A stretch of DNA of 64,000 nucleotides from an uncultured Bacteroidota bacterium (GCA_902619315.1 CACNDW010000003.1:62001-126000); one strand, 5' to 3'; positions 16,831 through 25,946 are shown, numbered from the stretch's first letter. Numbers and translations: made by a program. Notes: generated by a model not told the origin, from the sequence alone.

Positions 16831-17429
16831 TGGTTATTGGAGTTTGCCCGGCATACCTCCCCAATATTTGCTACATGAGTTGGGTTGTGTCTCAAAGACA
16901 AGTCGCATTTGTAACAGATAACACTTATCAAAAACAAACCTACCGAAATCGCACTGAAATATATGGTGCTAATGGGAAACTAAAATTAACTATACCTATC
17001 GTTCATAACAAAAAACAAAGTCGTCAGCCTGATAAAGCAGTAGCGATTAATTATGATAATAATTGGCAAAAAGATCACTGGAAATCCCTTGAAGCAGCTT
17101 ACCGATCCTCACCTTTTTTTGAGTTTTATGAGGACGATTTCCAACCTTTTTATTATGGAAATTTTGATAAACTAATGGATTTTAACATAGAATTAATCAA
17201 AAAAATTCTTTTACTGTTAGATAGTGATATAATTCTGCTCCCTGAAAAGAAAGCTGACAAGGAATTCTCTGATTTAATCATTGCAAAAAAAGTAAATAAG
17301 ATTGAGATCCCCCAATACCATCAAGTTTTTCAATCCAAACATGGGTTTATTAATAATTTAAGCGTATTAGATTTATTATTCAATTTAGGACCTCAGAGTC
17401 TAGAGTATCTAATTAGATTAAAATATTAA
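16830..17429 (+). CDS. WbqC family protein
   Basis: The start ATG overlaps the lepB stop by one base (TGATG); a TTG three bases earlier is possible but less likely. PAYLPNICYMSWV, DNTYQKQTYRNRTEIYGANGKLKLTIPI and WQKDHWKSLEAAYRSSPFFEFYEDDFQPFY are the WbqC-family landmarks. Members occur in sugar and O-antigen clusters and widely in Bacteroidota next to lepB; their chemistry is uncertain. 199 residues, no export signal. Confidence 0.88.
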   Translation: MVIGVCPAYLPNICYMSWVVSQRQVAFVTDNTYQKQTYRNRTEIYGANGKLKLTIPIVHNKKQSRQPDKAVAINYDNNWQKDHWKSLEAAYRSSPFFEFYEDDFQPFYYGNFDKLMDFNIELIKKILLLLDSDIILLPEKKADKEFSDLIIAKKVNKIEIPQYHQVFQSKHGFINNLSVLDLLFNLGPQSLEYLIRLKY

Positions 17430-17431
17430 TT

Positions 17432-18436
17432 CTATTTCCACTCCAATAATGCTGAAATTGGTTTATGGTCTGACAACTTGAGATCATGGACCATGAAATT
17501 TATAACTTTAAATTTTTTATCTGTAAAAATAAAATCGATTCGAAAGGGGAAATATCCTAGTTTATAGGTTGCACCCAAACCTTCGCCAGAAATCATAAAT
17601 GTATCTAATCGATCATCTTTTAATCGTTTGTAAACCTTTGAAAATGCATTATTATTTAGATCTGTACAAATAATTGTGGGGTTATTATTTTTTTGTTCAA
17701 CTTTTTCGTATCGATCAATCTGAAGCTCTTGCTTCTGAACAACAGACTTAATTCGTTTTATAAATTTTTGGGAATGTTCCTGAGTAAAAAGAGTATCCTT
17801 CAAATTAATACTTAATGATTCCAGATGGATATTATAAATTCTTATGCTGTCTTTTTTATAAAAAAAATCAGCAAAAAGACCGCTATTATTAGAATCCGAA
17901 AAATCCAATTGACCCCTATTTACTAAAGGATATTTTGACAAAATACAGAGTCCATTTTGTCCGTTTATTTTTGAAGAGGCATTGTATTGATGGGGATAGT
18001 TTTTAAATTTTGGGCTGAACTCCATCGAGAACTCTTGTAAACAAACCAAATCAGGGTTTTCATTACTGATAAAGCTTTCTATGGATTCGGGCACTGATTT
18101 GGAGTCGATCCATTTAAAGCTATTGAATAACCTGACGTTAAAACTCATAACTTTTAGTCCATTGGAAATAGGGATGGCGTTATTGGGAAACTTATAAAGT
18201 TTTCCCCACTCTCTAAACCCAATAAATATCGAAAAAATAAAAAGAAGTAAAGGCCATTTAAATTTAATGACCCAAAAAACAAAGAACAGAACATTAATCA
18301 ATGCAATCACTGGCACCATCAAGTTGAGAATTGGATAATCGTAAAATTCCCAAAAAACATCCATCAAAAAAAGCTGCAGTGTTAATAAAATCAGATTTAT
18401 CAGCATTATGATTTTAGACAGAAAATTTAATCCCAT
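17432..18436 (-). CDS. Endonuclease/exonuclease/phosphatase family, membrane anchored
   Basis: Two or three hydrophobic segments in the first 100 residues precede an EEP catalytic domain. MSFNVRLFN, LVCLQEF (metal-binding Glu), IRIYNIHLES, TIICTDLNNN and the final LSDHKPISALLEW (catalytic Asp-His) are in order. The family includes DNases, phosphoesterases and sphingomyelinases, so the substrate is open; an outward-facing membrane enzyme is likely. It ends two bases from the convergent WbqC gene. A rhomboid gene lies upstream on the same strand, 33 bases away. Confidence 0.87.
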   Translation of the reverse strand: MGLNFLSKIIMLINLILLTLQLFLMDVFWEFYDYPILNLMVPVIALINVLFFVFWVIKFKWPLLLFIFSIFIGFREWGKLYKFPNNAIPISNGLKVMSFNVRLFNSFKWIDSKSVPESIESFISNENPDLVCLQEFSMEFSPKFKNYPHQYNASSKINGQNGLCILSKYPLVNRGQLDFSDSNNSGLFADFFYKKDSIRIYNIHLESLSINLKDTLFTQEHSQKFIKRIKSVVQKQELQIDRYEKVEQKNNNPTIICTDLNNNAFSKVYKRLKDDRLDTFMISGEGLGATYKLGYFPFRIDFIFTDKKFKVINFMVHDLKLSDHKPISALLEWK

Positions 18437-18469
18437 AGAAAATTGAATACTTTGATTGTAAACTTTATA

Positions 18470-19339
18470 TTATTCCTTCCCAGCCTTAAACAAATATTCT
18501 TTTTCTTCTTTACTAAGACTATCATAACCGGAATTACTTATTTTATCCAAAATACTATCAATCTTGTTCTGATTGATCCTTTCACCACTATTTTTTGAAG
18601 TAGCGGATTTGTTTTTAGGGGAACGATAAACTGTTTTAAGGTATTTTTTTTTAAAAATCGACTGCCATATATTTTGAAAACCTGACCCTATATCTCTTCC
18701 TTCGCCCAGTTGTCTGGCATAGAAAAAGCCTAGTACCGCTCCTCCTAAGTGGGCCAAATGACCTCCTGCATTACCATATGGTATTTGAATAATATCAAGA
18801 AAAAAGAAAGCTAGTCCAATATGTTTTAATTTTAATTTGATAAAGAAAAAACGAATCTCCTGGTTGGGTGTATATGTACAAATGAATATGAATACTGCCA
18901 TCACACCCGCGGAGGCTCCAATCAATGGCGGATAATTTCCTTCGAAAACGGGAAATATTGAATAACTACTTATAAAAATTAAGCCTCCTGAAATGACTCC
19001 CAAAAAATAATTATTAATAAATATACGATCAGGAAATAGATTGAGGAGTAAACGTCCAGCATAATAAAGGAGGACCATATTCCACAACAAATGAAAAAAA
19101 CCACTATGAACAAAACTATATGTTATAAGTGACCAGGGCCTTTTAATAAAGGTCAAAAGATTAGGTGAAAGCTGTAGCCAATTCAAATAAGAATTAGTTG
19201 GAATATTGAACAAAAAGAAAAGTACATTTAACAACATGGGGAATAGAAAAAAAACCACATTGATTAAAATGATTTTTTCTGCAATAGAGAAAGAACCAAA
19301 TCTGTATTTGAGATTATAGAAAAAACTCATAAATCCCAA
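18470..19339 (-). CDS. Rhomboid intramembrane serine protease (second of a tandem pair)
   Basis: At least six hydrophobic segments contain the rhomboid catalytic dyad: GASAGVMAV (Ser about 143) and GGHLAHLGGAVLGF (His about 197). HSGFFHLLWNMVLLYYAGRLL is the conserved loop and helix after the first segment. A cytoplasmic tail of some 80 residues follows, rich in Lys and Ser and ending in a helical KEEKEYLFKAGKE similar to tails of many Bacteroidota rhomboids. The gene overlaps the upstream rhomboid by 13 bases. Substrates are unknown. Confidence 0.92.
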   Translation of the reverse strand: MGFMSFFYNLKYRFGSFSIAEKIILINVVFFLFPMLLNVLFFLFNIPTNSYLNWLQLSPNLLTFIKRPWSLITYSFVHSGFFHLLWNMVLLYYAGRLLLNLFPDRIFINNYFLGVISGGLIFISSYSIFPVFEGNYPPLIGASAGVMAVFIFICTYTPNQEIRFFFIKLKLKHIGLAFFFLDIIQIPYGNAGGHLAHLGGAVLGFFYARQLGEGRDIGSGFQNIWQSIFKKKYLKTVYRSPKNKSATSKNSGERINQNKIDSILDKISNSGYDSLSKEEKEYLFKAGKE

Positions 19340-20067
19340 CGATTGTTATTGAAATCTTTTTTCTTCCAATACCACATCATTACCAAGCCTGTCATAGCTC
19401 CTCCAACATGAGCAAAGTGAGCAATAGGGCCAATGGAGTATGAGGAAAACCCAAAGAAAAGATCAGCTAGTATCAAAATGGGAACCAAAAACTTTGCTTT
19501 TACTGGAATAGGAGGAAATAAAAGCATCAATTGGGCGTTGGGAAATAGCATTGCAAAACCAACCAAAACACCATAAAGGGCTCCAGAGGCACCAACCATT
19601 ACTGAACGAAAGGCATTAAATGCACTCGATAAATTCCCTTCTCCAATTTTATCAATGGCAGCGGTGGGTAGTTCAGCGGTATTATAGAAAGAGCTAATTT
19701 GAGGGGCTGTAAGTCCATAATCAGTCAATGCAATATTGACATTATCTACTTGATAATAATACAACAAAAGCTGCAATCCTGCAGCACCAATTCCAGTTGA
19801 TAAATAAAAGAAAATAAATTTTTGTTTACCCCACATTTGCTCCAGTGGGGTTCCAAACATCCACAACCCAAACATATTAAAGAAAATATGTGAAACATCC
19901 CCATGCATAAACATATGTGTCAAGGGTTGCCAGATCTCAAATTTTGGATTTTCTGGATAGTGTAATGCAAACCAATCGTAAACCTGATTGCCAAGGGTAA
20001 TGGTGGCTAGGAAAAAAATCCCATTTATGATCAGTAAGTGTTTTACTGTCTCAGTAACATTGCGCAT
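19327..20067 (-). CDS. Rhomboid intramembrane serine protease (first of a tandem pair)
   Basis: A compact rhomboid of 246 residues with the dyad in VGASGALYGVLVGF (Ser about 161) and HFAHVGGAMTGLVMMWYW (His about 220). THMFMHGDVSHIFFNMFGLWMFG is the L1/H2 region that marks the family. Its ATG shares one base with the mutL stop (TAATG), so it is translationally coupled to mutL. The two rhomboids are clearly different in sequence and tail, an old duplication or two separate subfamilies. Confidence 0.93.
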   Translation of the reverse strand: MRNVTETVKHLLIINGIFFLATITLGNQVYDWFALHYPENPKFEIWQPLTHMFMHGDVSHIFFNMFGLWMFGTPLEQMWGKQKFIFFYLSTGIGAAGLQLLLYYYQVDNVNIALTDYGLTAPQISSFYNTAELPTAAIDKIGEGNLSSAFNAFRSVMVGASGALYGVLVGFAMLFPNAQLMLLFPPIPVKAKFLVPILILADLFFGFSSYSIGPIAHFAHVGGAMTGLVMMWYWKKKDFNNNRWDL

Positions 20068-21854
20068 TAATCCAATTTTTTTTCCAATTCTTCTTTATCT
20101 AAAGTAATAAAAATCTTACGATTAAAAGGACAGGTTAGCGTGTCTTTACAAGCAAAGAGGTCATCAACCAGTGCTTGTTGCTCCTCCACAGTAAGAGTCA
20201 TATTTGCTTTAATGGAAAGCGAATTGGATAAAATTTTAGCTATATAATCCGATTGACTAAAACTTTCTAAGTGATCATGGTCATCGATAGGGGAAAATAT
20301 ATCCTCAAAAAGCCGTCCTAATTGTTTGTCATTACAAAATGCTGGAATACCTGATATGAATAGATTATTGTCCTGAAGTTTTACTAAAAAACCCATTGCA
20401 TTGAGATTTGCCTCTAATTCTCCAAACAGAGCAATTTGCTGTTTGGTTAACTCAATTTCCATTGGGAATATCAATTGTTGACTTACCATATCTCTTTTAG
20501 TAATACTGGTGAGAAGTTTCTCGTATAAAATCCTTTGATGGGCCCGTTGCTGATCAATGACTAAAAGACCTGATCGGATGGTGGTAACAATAAACTTTCT
20601 CAGTAATTGAAAAACCTTGGGAGTTTCATCTAAAGCGAGTTTTAATTCCTCATCCCTTTTTTCTGGTTCATTCATAATCTCCAGTCCAGAGTACAAGCTT
20701 TCCCAATTATTTTTTGAAGCTTTTATTATGCCTTTTTCACGGTTATTAAAAGGATTAAAACTGGAATCTATCTCTACTGAGGGCAAATTTGAAGGAGGGT
20801 TTTGCTGAAGTCCGTAAGGGATGTCCAGACTGGGATCCCTATCAAAATCTAAGACTGGTGTCGCTTGAAACATTCCTAAGCTATGTCTTACCATTGATTT
20901 TATGATTGCATAAAGGTTTTGCTCCTCTTCAAACTTGACCTCTGTTTTGGTGGGATGAATGTTAATATCTATAGTTTTTGGATCAATTTGAATGAAGATG
21001 AAATAACCTGGATGAAATTGATCACGTATCATACCAAGAAAAGCAGAATTTACTGCGTGGTTTAAAAAGGGGCTTTTGATGTAACGTTTATTTACAAAAA
21101 AGAACTGCTGACCCCTGGATTTTTTCGCGAATTCAGGTTTTACGATAAATCCTTCAATCCCAGCTAGAGTCGTCATCTCCTGGACAGGAATTAATTTCTC
21201 TTCGATTTTATTACCAAAAATATTGGCTATTCGTTTTCTGTAATTTGCCGCTGGTAGTTCAAAAAGTTCTGAGCCATTATTCATAAAAGTAAGTTTAACT
21301 TCAGGATGAATAAGGGCTACTCTATTAAACTCATCAATTATGTGACGTAATTCAACTTTGTCTGATTTGAGGAAATTTCTCCTTGCAGGTACGTTATAAA
21401 AAAGGTTTTTCACTGCAATGGAAGTTCCTTTTGGAGCAACTGAAACTTCCTGACCTTGCACCTCACTTCCTGATATTTTGAGGCAGGTAGCCATTTCATC
21501 CTCCTCTCTTTTAGTATAAACCTGGACATGAGAGATGGCAGCAATAGAAGCCAAAGCTTCACCTCTAAAGCCTTTAGAGGTAATAGAAAATAAATCATCA
21601 GCAGATTTAATTTTGGATGTCGCATGGCGTTCAAAAGCTAATCTCACATCATTGATTGACATTCCTATACCGTTATCGATTACTTGAATTTTAGTTTTAC
21701 CAGAACCATTGACCAATAATTGAATTTCGCTTGCCTTTGCATCAATGGCGTTTTCTAAAAGTTCTTTGACTACAGAGGCTGGTCTTTGAATGACTTCACC
21801 TGCAGCAATTTGGTTAGCTACATGATCTGGTAGAAGCGAAATGATATCATCCAT
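20067..21854 (-). CDS. mutL: DNA mismatch repair protein MutL
   Basis: The GHKL ATPase half is standard: ELLENAIDAKA (Mg-binding Asn and Glu), VIDNGIGM, ATSKI, TKGFRGEALASIAAI and GT-rich lid, then NVPARRNFLKS and the arm DINIHPTKTEVKF. The C-terminal dimerisation half begins near residue 410. The endonuclease motif of MutL homologues without MutH, DQHAxxExxxxE, reads DQQRAHQRILYE here (from about residue 434), and the usual CPHGRP near the end reads CPFNRK, so nicking activity is doubtful. 595 residues. It starts one base inside the stop of the upstream small membrane protein (TGATG). Confidence 0.96.
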   Translation of the reverse strand: MDDIISLLPDHVANQIAAGEVIQRPASVVKELLENAIDAKASEIQLLVNGSGKTKIQVIDNGIGMSINDVRLAFERHATSKIKSADDLFSITSKGFRGEALASIAAISHVQVYTKREEDEMATCLKISGSEVQGQEVSVAPKGTSIAVKNLFYNVPARRNFLKSDKVELRHIIDEFNRVALIHPEVKLTFMNNGSELFELPAANYRKRIANIFGNKIEEKLIPVQEMTTLAGIEGFIVKPEFAKKSRGQQFFFVNKRYIKSPFLNHAVNSAFLGMIRDQFHPGYFIFIQIDPKTIDINIHPTKTEVKFEEEQNLYAIIKSMVRHSLGMFQATPVLDFDRDPSLDIPYGLQQNPPSNLPSVEIDSSFNPFNNREKGIIKASKNNWESLYSGLEIMNEPEKRDEELKLALDETPKVFQLLRKFIVTTIRSGLLVIDQQRAHQRILYEKLLTSITKRDMVSQQLIFPMEIELTKQQIALFGELEANLNAMGFLVKLQDNNLFISGIPAFCNDKQLGRLFEDIFSPIDDHDHLESFSQSDYIAKILSNSLSIKANMTLTVEEQQALVDDLFACKDTLTCPFNRKIFITLDKEELEKKLD

Positions 21855-22141
21855 CAGAATTTAAATAGAGATAAATCAAAATCGATAACATAAAGAAAAG
21901 CCAAAACCAAAATAAAGATGATGATGACCAAGCCGAATGAAATTCCTCGGTTGTTCCGAGTTCGCATTTTTAGACGAGCTTCATTCCATTGCTGACCAAA
22001 ATCATTATGGTTGTAGGTATCCCGATACTTTGAAAATCTAGAATCAAAATCATAAGGGTTCCCTACCTCCTTACCGCTGAAATAGCGGGGAGTATAATTG
22101 TATCTTCGGTTTTTTTTCAGCTTGAAAAGACTGATCTTCAT
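21854..22141 (-). CDS. Small membrane protein between ribH and mutL
   Basis: The chosen start, 22141, gives MKISLFKLKKNRRYNYTPRYF, which fits the family; an ATG 42 bases upstream adds a stretch unlike homologues. A basic tyrosine-rich N-terminus (YSGKEVGNPYDFDSRFSKYRDTYN pattern) is followed by one C-terminal membrane helix (FGLVIIIFILVLAFLYVI). Similar proteins are found in this position in Flavobacteriia and are sometimes labelled riboflavin synthase beta through their neighbour; nothing here supports that enzyme. Function unknown. Confidence 0.75.
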   Translation of the reverse strand: MKISLFKLKKNRRYNYTPRYFSGKEVGNPYDFDSRFSKYRDTYNHNDFGQQWNEARLKMRTRNNRGISFGLVIIIFILVLAFLYVIDFDLSLFKF

Positions 22142-22240
22142 GCGACGTAAATTGATGATGGGGCGAAATATTAATACAACCAAATTTAGCGAAAGTGAAC
22201 GAAATTGCCGTTCAGTTTGTAAAATTTGTAGTGGAAAAAA

Positions 22241-22714
22241 CTAAAGGCTGGTCATCCTCAAAGCGGTGAAAGCCGCCTCTACCCCTTTATTACCTTTATC
22301 CCCACCACTTCTTGCAATGGATTGTTCTATGGTTTCATCTGTCAATACACAAAAAACTACAGGTGCTTTACCATTGATGTTTAGGTCTTTTATGCCTTGT
22401 GCAACTGCATTTGAAATGAATTCGAAATGTCTTGTTTCTCCCTGAATGATGCATCCAATAGCAATGATGGCGTCAAAATCCATTCGCTGTGCACTATTTG
22501 CTCCATAAATAAGCTCAAAACTGCCAGGAACATCAATTCTGACAATATTTTTATTTAAGACATTGTGATCTATCAATGTGTTTTTGGCTCCCTGAAAAAG
22601 AGCTTCAGTTATTTCTTTATTCCACTCTGAAACAACAAGAGCTATGCGAGAGTTTTTTCCATCTGGAACTCTGGAAACATCATATTTGGAAAGGTTATTA
22701 TTGGCAGTAGCCAT
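22241..22714 (-). CDS. ribH: RibH, 6,7-dimethyl-8-ribityllumazine synthase
   Basis: It joins 5-amino-6-ribitylaminouracil with 3,4-dihydroxybutanone phosphate in riboflavin synthesis. SEWNKEITEALFQGA, VPGSFELIYGA, IAIGCIIQGETRHFEFISNAVAQGI (catalytic His) and PVVFCVLTDETIEQSIARSG are all family motifs. 157 residues, normal. The ATG shares one base with the stop of the upstream TPR gene (TAATG). No other rib gene is close. Confidence 0.96.
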   Translation of the reverse strand: MATANNNLSKYDVSRVPDGKNSRIALVVSEWNKEITEALFQGAKNTLIDHNVLNKNIVRIDVPGSFELIYGANSAQRMDFDAIIAIGCIIQGETRHFEFISNAVAQGIKDLNINGKAPVVFCVLTDETIEQSIARSGGDKGNKGVEAAFTALRMTSL

Positions 22715-23478
22715 TATTTAATGTTTTCCAGCAAACCTATTTGGACTCTTACCATGCTGGCCTCTTTGGAATCAGAATACTCAGATTGTATCCTTTTGAA
22801 ATAATTTAGTGCTTCACTCTTTTTACCAAGTGTAGCTCCCAAAATTCCTGCTTTGAAAAGGTATTTCGGTGCACTGAAAGAATTCTGGCTTGACTCAAAA
22901 GCTGCTACATAATACTCATACGCTTCCTCAGGCTGATCTATTTGGGCAAAAGCGTCCCCAATAGCGCCTTTTGCAAGGGATTTGAGCATCACATCCTCTG
23001 TGTCAAATTGATCTAAATATTCAATCGCGTTGACATAATCTTCCAGATTTAAGTAAGCCATACCTGCACTATAGGTGGCTAATTTGGCTGCAGGTGTTCC
23101 TTTGTAATTTTCTATAATATCCAAAAAACCGTACTTTCCCTCCCCTCCATTCAGTGCTCTACGAAATAAAGAATCAGGTTCTTGACCATTGACGGCTAAT
23201 TCAAAATAATATTGAGCTTGACTCAGTTCACTGACCGCCTCCAATTTTTTTGGCTCAAAAATGTAATTCTGATAGCCTAAGTAGGATAATACGGATAAAG
23301 CGATTATGCCTACACCTGCCAAAATGAAATTTTGAAATTTGGAAACCCACTCTTCGGTTCTAGATGCGGTAGTATCTAATTTTTCGAAAACCTCCGCAGT
23401 TGTGCTCTCTAACTCTACTTTTTTTTCGGCGGCTGGTGAAATTGATTTTTTATAACCTCTCTTTTTGTAGGTAGCCAT
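22714..23478 (-). CDS. TPR-type protein with one membrane helix
   Basis: A charged N-terminus with many Lys and Glu leads into a single membrane helix near residues 50-70 (FILAGVGIIALSVLSYLGYQNYIF). The rest is helical with TPR-like repeats (AKLATYSAGMAYLNLEDYVNAIEYLDQF, AKGAIGDAFAQIDQPEEAYEYYVAAFES, KAGILGATLGKKSEALNYFKRIQSEY). It resembles the YfgM/tetratricopeptide proteins common before ribH in Flavobacteriia, which face the periplasm and may assist folding. Its exact role is not known. It is divergent from recF; a TAATTTTG -7 element lies 19 bases upstream. Confidence 0.85.
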   Translation of the reverse strand: MATYKKRGYKKSISPAAEKKVELESTTAEVFEKLDTTASRTEEWVSKFQNFILAGVGIIALSVLSYLGYQNYIFEPKKLEAVSELSQAQYYFELAVNGQEPDSLFRRALNGGEGKYGFLDIIENYKGTPAAKLATYSAGMAYLNLEDYVNAIEYLDQFDTEDVMLKSLAKGAIGDAFAQIDQPEEAYEYYVAAFESSQNSFSAPKYLFKAGILGATLGKKSEALNYFKRIQSEYSDSKEASMVRVQIGLLENIK

Positions 23479-23497
23479 TTGTGTTTTTTTAAGTTCC

Positions 23498-23505
23498 CAA
23501 AATTA
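23498..23505 (-). promoter_or_regulatory. -7 element of the TPR-ribH transcript
   Basis: Read on the minus strand the bases are TAATTTTG, a match to TAnnTTTG, 19 bases before the TPR gene ATG. No firm -33 element was assigned. Confidence 0.45.
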
Positions 23506-23571
23506 ACCTTTTTTGGTGCAAAACCAAAAACTCGTGAAATAACGAAATTAGTTGGCTTTAAAAATTTAAAT

Positions 23572-23604
23572 TTTGTTTTAACTTTCTAAACCAAACTATA
23601 TTTG
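23572..23604 (+). promoter_or_regulatory. recF promoter (TTTG-N21-TATATTTG), probably leaderless
   Basis: TTTG at 23572-23575 and TATATTTG at 23597-23604 are 21 bases apart. Only five bases separate the -7 element from the recF ATG at 23610, so transcription should begin within about two bases of the start codon. Confidence 0.55.
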
Positions 23605-23609
23605 CATAC

Positions 23610-24692
23610 ATGTTTTTGAAGCAATTGACCCTAACCCATTACAAAAATATTGAGGCTTCTCAATTCGATTTTCAGGCATCTATCAATTGCCTCATTGGTA
23701 ATAATGGAATTGGAAAGTCAAATATTTTAGATAGCATCTACCACTTGGCTTTTACCAAAAGCTATTTTAATCCATCTGGGGTCCAAAATATTCAGTTTGG
23801 TAAGGATTTTTTTTTGATTGAAGGAAAATTCAACAAAGACGGTAAAGAAGAAAAAATTAATTGTAGTCTTAAAAAAGGTCAAAAAAAGACTGTAAAGAGA
23901 AACGGTAAAGTTTATGATAAGGCTGCAGAACACATTGGGCTAATCCCTTTAGTAATCATTTCACCTGCTGATAGGAATTTGATCATTGAGGGCAGCAGTA
24001 CTAGAAGAAAGTTTATTGATGGAGTAATAGGACAAACTGATAAAACCTATTTAAAGAAACTATCCAACTACAATAAAATATTGGCTCAACGGAATGCGCT
24101 ACTTAAGTTTTTTGCACAAAACCGGACTTTTGATCAAGAAACATTGGGTATTTATAATCATCAAATGAGTGAGTTGGCACAACCCATCTATGAAAAGAGA
24201 AAAGCATTTATGGAAGTTTTCATTCCCATATTTGCAGAAAGACACCTCAGCATCAGCAAAGGTTCTGAAAAGGTGGAAATTCAATACGCATCTGATCTTT
24301 TTGAAAATAAAATGTCCGACATACTCGATCATAATTTAGAAAAAGACAAAATACTCCAATTCACCTCTGTTGGTATTCACAAAGATGACTTGGATTTATT
24401 AATCTCGGGAATGCCAATCAAAAAATTTGGTAGTCAAGGGCAACAGAAAACCTTACTTATTGCTCTCAAACTTGCACAATTTGATTTTATAAAGGAAAAG
24501 TCTGGTATCAATCCCATAGTGCTGCTGGATGACATTTTTGATAAGTTAGACCAAGATAGAGTTACCCAAACCATCCAATTATTCGAAAATGAAAGTCTTG
24601 GACAAATATTTATTTCTGATACCCACGAAGACAGAATCCTAGCGGCATTGAAAATGAGTTCCTCTAGTTACGAAATATTTAACCTTAGTTAG
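23610..24692 (+). CDS. recF: RecF, DNA gap repair ATPase
   Basis: An SMC-like ATPase that loads RecA on gapped DNA. The N-terminal FLKQLTLTHYKNIEASQFDF and LIGNNGIGKSNILDSIYHLAFTKSY (Walker A), SPADRNLIIEGSSTRRKFIDG, the signature FGSQGQQKTLLIALKLAQ and the Walker B segment NPIVLLDDIFDKLDQDR are all present. 360 residues, normal length. dnaA and dnaN, its neighbours in many bacteria, are absent, as is usual in this phylum. Followed after three bases by a small lipoprotein gene. Confidence 0.96.
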   Translation: MFLKQLTLTHYKNIEASQFDFQASINCLIGNNGIGKSNILDSIYHLAFTKSYFNPSGVQNIQFGKDFFLIEGKFNKDGKEEKINCSLKKGQKKTVKRNGKVYDKAAEHIGLIPLVIISPADRNLIIEGSSTRRKFIDGVIGQTDKTYLKKLSNYNKILAQRNALLKFFAQNRTFDQETLGIYNHQMSELAQPIYEKRKAFMEVFIPIFAERHLSISKGSEKVEIQYASDLFENKMSDILDHNLEKDKILQFTSVGIHKDDLDLLISGMPIKKFGSQGQQKTLLIALKLAQFDFIKEKSGINPIVLLDDIFDKLDQDRVTQTIQLFENESLGQIFISDTHEDRILAALKMSSSSYEIFNLS

Positions 24693-24695
24693 CAA

Positions 24696-25103
24696 ATGTT
24701 CAGATATTTTTTCCTTAGTTCACTTATCTTATTTACAGGTTGTAATAATAAAATTAAGTCAAGCGAACTTGATCTACTCAACGGCTATTGGAGTATTGAG
24801 TACATCACTTACAAGAATGAAACTTTTTATCCGAAAGGTGTAACCAAGCTTCTAGATTTTTATGAGGTAAATGACAGAGAGGGTATCAGAAAAAAAACAC
24901 AACCTCAATTGAATAATAAATTTTTAGTCACCAAAGATTTAAATAACTTTAATATTAAATTTATTAATAAAAATTATTATTTGAGTTTTCAAACGGTTTG
25001 GGATCAATGGGAAGAAAAAATTATTAAGTTGAATGAAAATAAATTGGTTCTTGAACATCAGGAAAAAAGATATCATTACAAAAGGTTTGACAAAACAAAT
25101 TGA
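24696..25103 (+). CDS. Small lipoprotein, lipocalin-like
   Basis: The leader MFRYFFLSSLILFTGC ends in a lipobox cysteine (Cys16). The mature part starts LNGYWSIEYITYKNETFYPKG and alternates short strands up to LVLEHQEKRYHYKRF, which suggests a small lipocalin-type beta barrel; that is a pattern judgement only. It sits three bases after recF and three before the DUF721 gene, so it is co-transcribed with them. Function unknown. Confidence 0.75.
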   Translation: MFRYFFLSSLILFTGCNNKIKSSELDLLNGYWSIEYITYKNETFYPKGVTKLLDFYEVNDREGIRKKTQPQLNNKFLVTKDLNNFNIKFINKNYYLSFQTVWDQWEEKIIKLNENKLVLEHQEKRYHYKRFDKTN

Positions 25104-25106
25104 CCT

Positions 25107-25409
25107 ATGAAATCACCTAAAAGAAAATTTGAACCTCAAAGCATTGGTAAAGTAATAGACCAAATAGTGAATTCAGAAGCATTAAAGATGGGAATTACCA
25201 ATACCCGAATCAAAGATTTGTGGTTCGAATTAATGGGATCAAACATGACAAATTATACTGATAAAGTTTTACTCAAAGGAAATACGATTATTATTTCATT
25301 AAACAATGCCGCCTTGAGAGAAGAGCTGAGTTATGGTAAAGAAAAAATCAGAAAAATGATGAATGAAGAATTGGGCAGTGAAGTGCTCAAAAAAATTGTA
25401 CTGCGCTAA
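25107..25409 (+). CDS. DUF721 protein (DciA-like)
   Basis: A 100-residue basic protein: [70 protein letters not shown] fits DUF721, the family of DciA, which loads the replicative helicase DnaB in bacteria lacking DnaC. The position downstream of recF is the usual one in Flavobacteriia and fits a DNA-replication role. The DciA link is by family, not by any catalytic residue. It overlaps the convergent ndk by four bases. Confidence 0.85.
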   Translation: MKSPKRKFEPQSIGKVIDQIVNSEALKMGITNTRIKDLWFELMGSNMTNYTDKVLLKGNTIIISLNNAALREELSYGKEKIRKMMNEELGSEVLKKIVLR

Positions 25410-25825
25410 AACATTTCTCTTGAAGAAAAATGAAATGCTGCCTCTATTTGTGCATTTTCATTACTATCAGAGCCATGTACAGCATTTTCTCCAACTGAAG
25501 TAGCAAATTGTTTGCGCAGAGTACCCTCCGCGGCCTCTTCAGGGTTGGTGGCTCCAATCAAAGTTCTGAAATCATCGACTGCATTTTCTTTTTCAAGAAT
25601 AGCTACAACAATAGGACCCCGGCTCATAAAAGATACCAAATCATTGAAAAATGGGCGTTCTTTGTGAACCGCATAGAACAATTCAGCGTCACGTTGAGAC
25701 ATTTGTATCATTTTCATTGAGACAATTCTAAATCCCGAAGCATTTATTTTACTTAGGATCGCCCCTGCGTATCCTTTTTCCACAGCATCAGGTTTAATCA
25801 TTGTGAAAGTTCTATTATAAAGCAT
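25406..25825 (-). CDS. ndk: Nucleoside diphosphate kinase
   Basis: It transfers the terminal phosphate from ATP to nucleoside diphosphates through a phosphohistidine. [14 protein letters not shown] opens the fold, [21 protein letters not shown] forms the middle, and [20 protein letters not shown] contains the active-site His. 139 residues, full length. A TAAATTTG -7 element lies 17 bases upstream of the ATG. Confidence 0.97.
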   Translation of the reverse strand: MLYNRTFTMIKPDAVEKGYAGAILSKINASGFRIVSMKMIQMSQRDAELFYAVHKERPFFNDLVSFMSRGPIVVAILEKENAVDDFRTLIGATNPEEAAEGTLRKQFATSVGENAVHGSDSNENAQIEAAFHFSSREMF

Positions 25826-25842
25826 AGCTTTTGATTTTGATG

Positions 25843-25850
25843 CAAATTTA
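25843..25850 (-). promoter_or_regulatory. -7 element of ndk
   Basis: Minus-strand TAAATTTG, a match to TAnnTTTG, 17 bases before the ndk ATG. Confidence 0.45.
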
Positions 25851-25933
25851 TAAAAAATGTAATCTTTTGCTATTCCAGCTATAATTATAAATATTTATCA
25901 AATTGATCGAAACAAAAAAGGACCAAATTTTGG

Positions 25934-25941
25934 TATATTTG
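25934..25941 (+). promoter_or_regulatory. -7 element of nrnA, probably leaderless
   Basis: TATATTTG ends five bases before the nrnA ATG at 25947, the same layout as recF and fur. A -33 TTTG at standard distance was not found. Confidence 0.45.
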
Positions 25942-25946
25942 GACAA

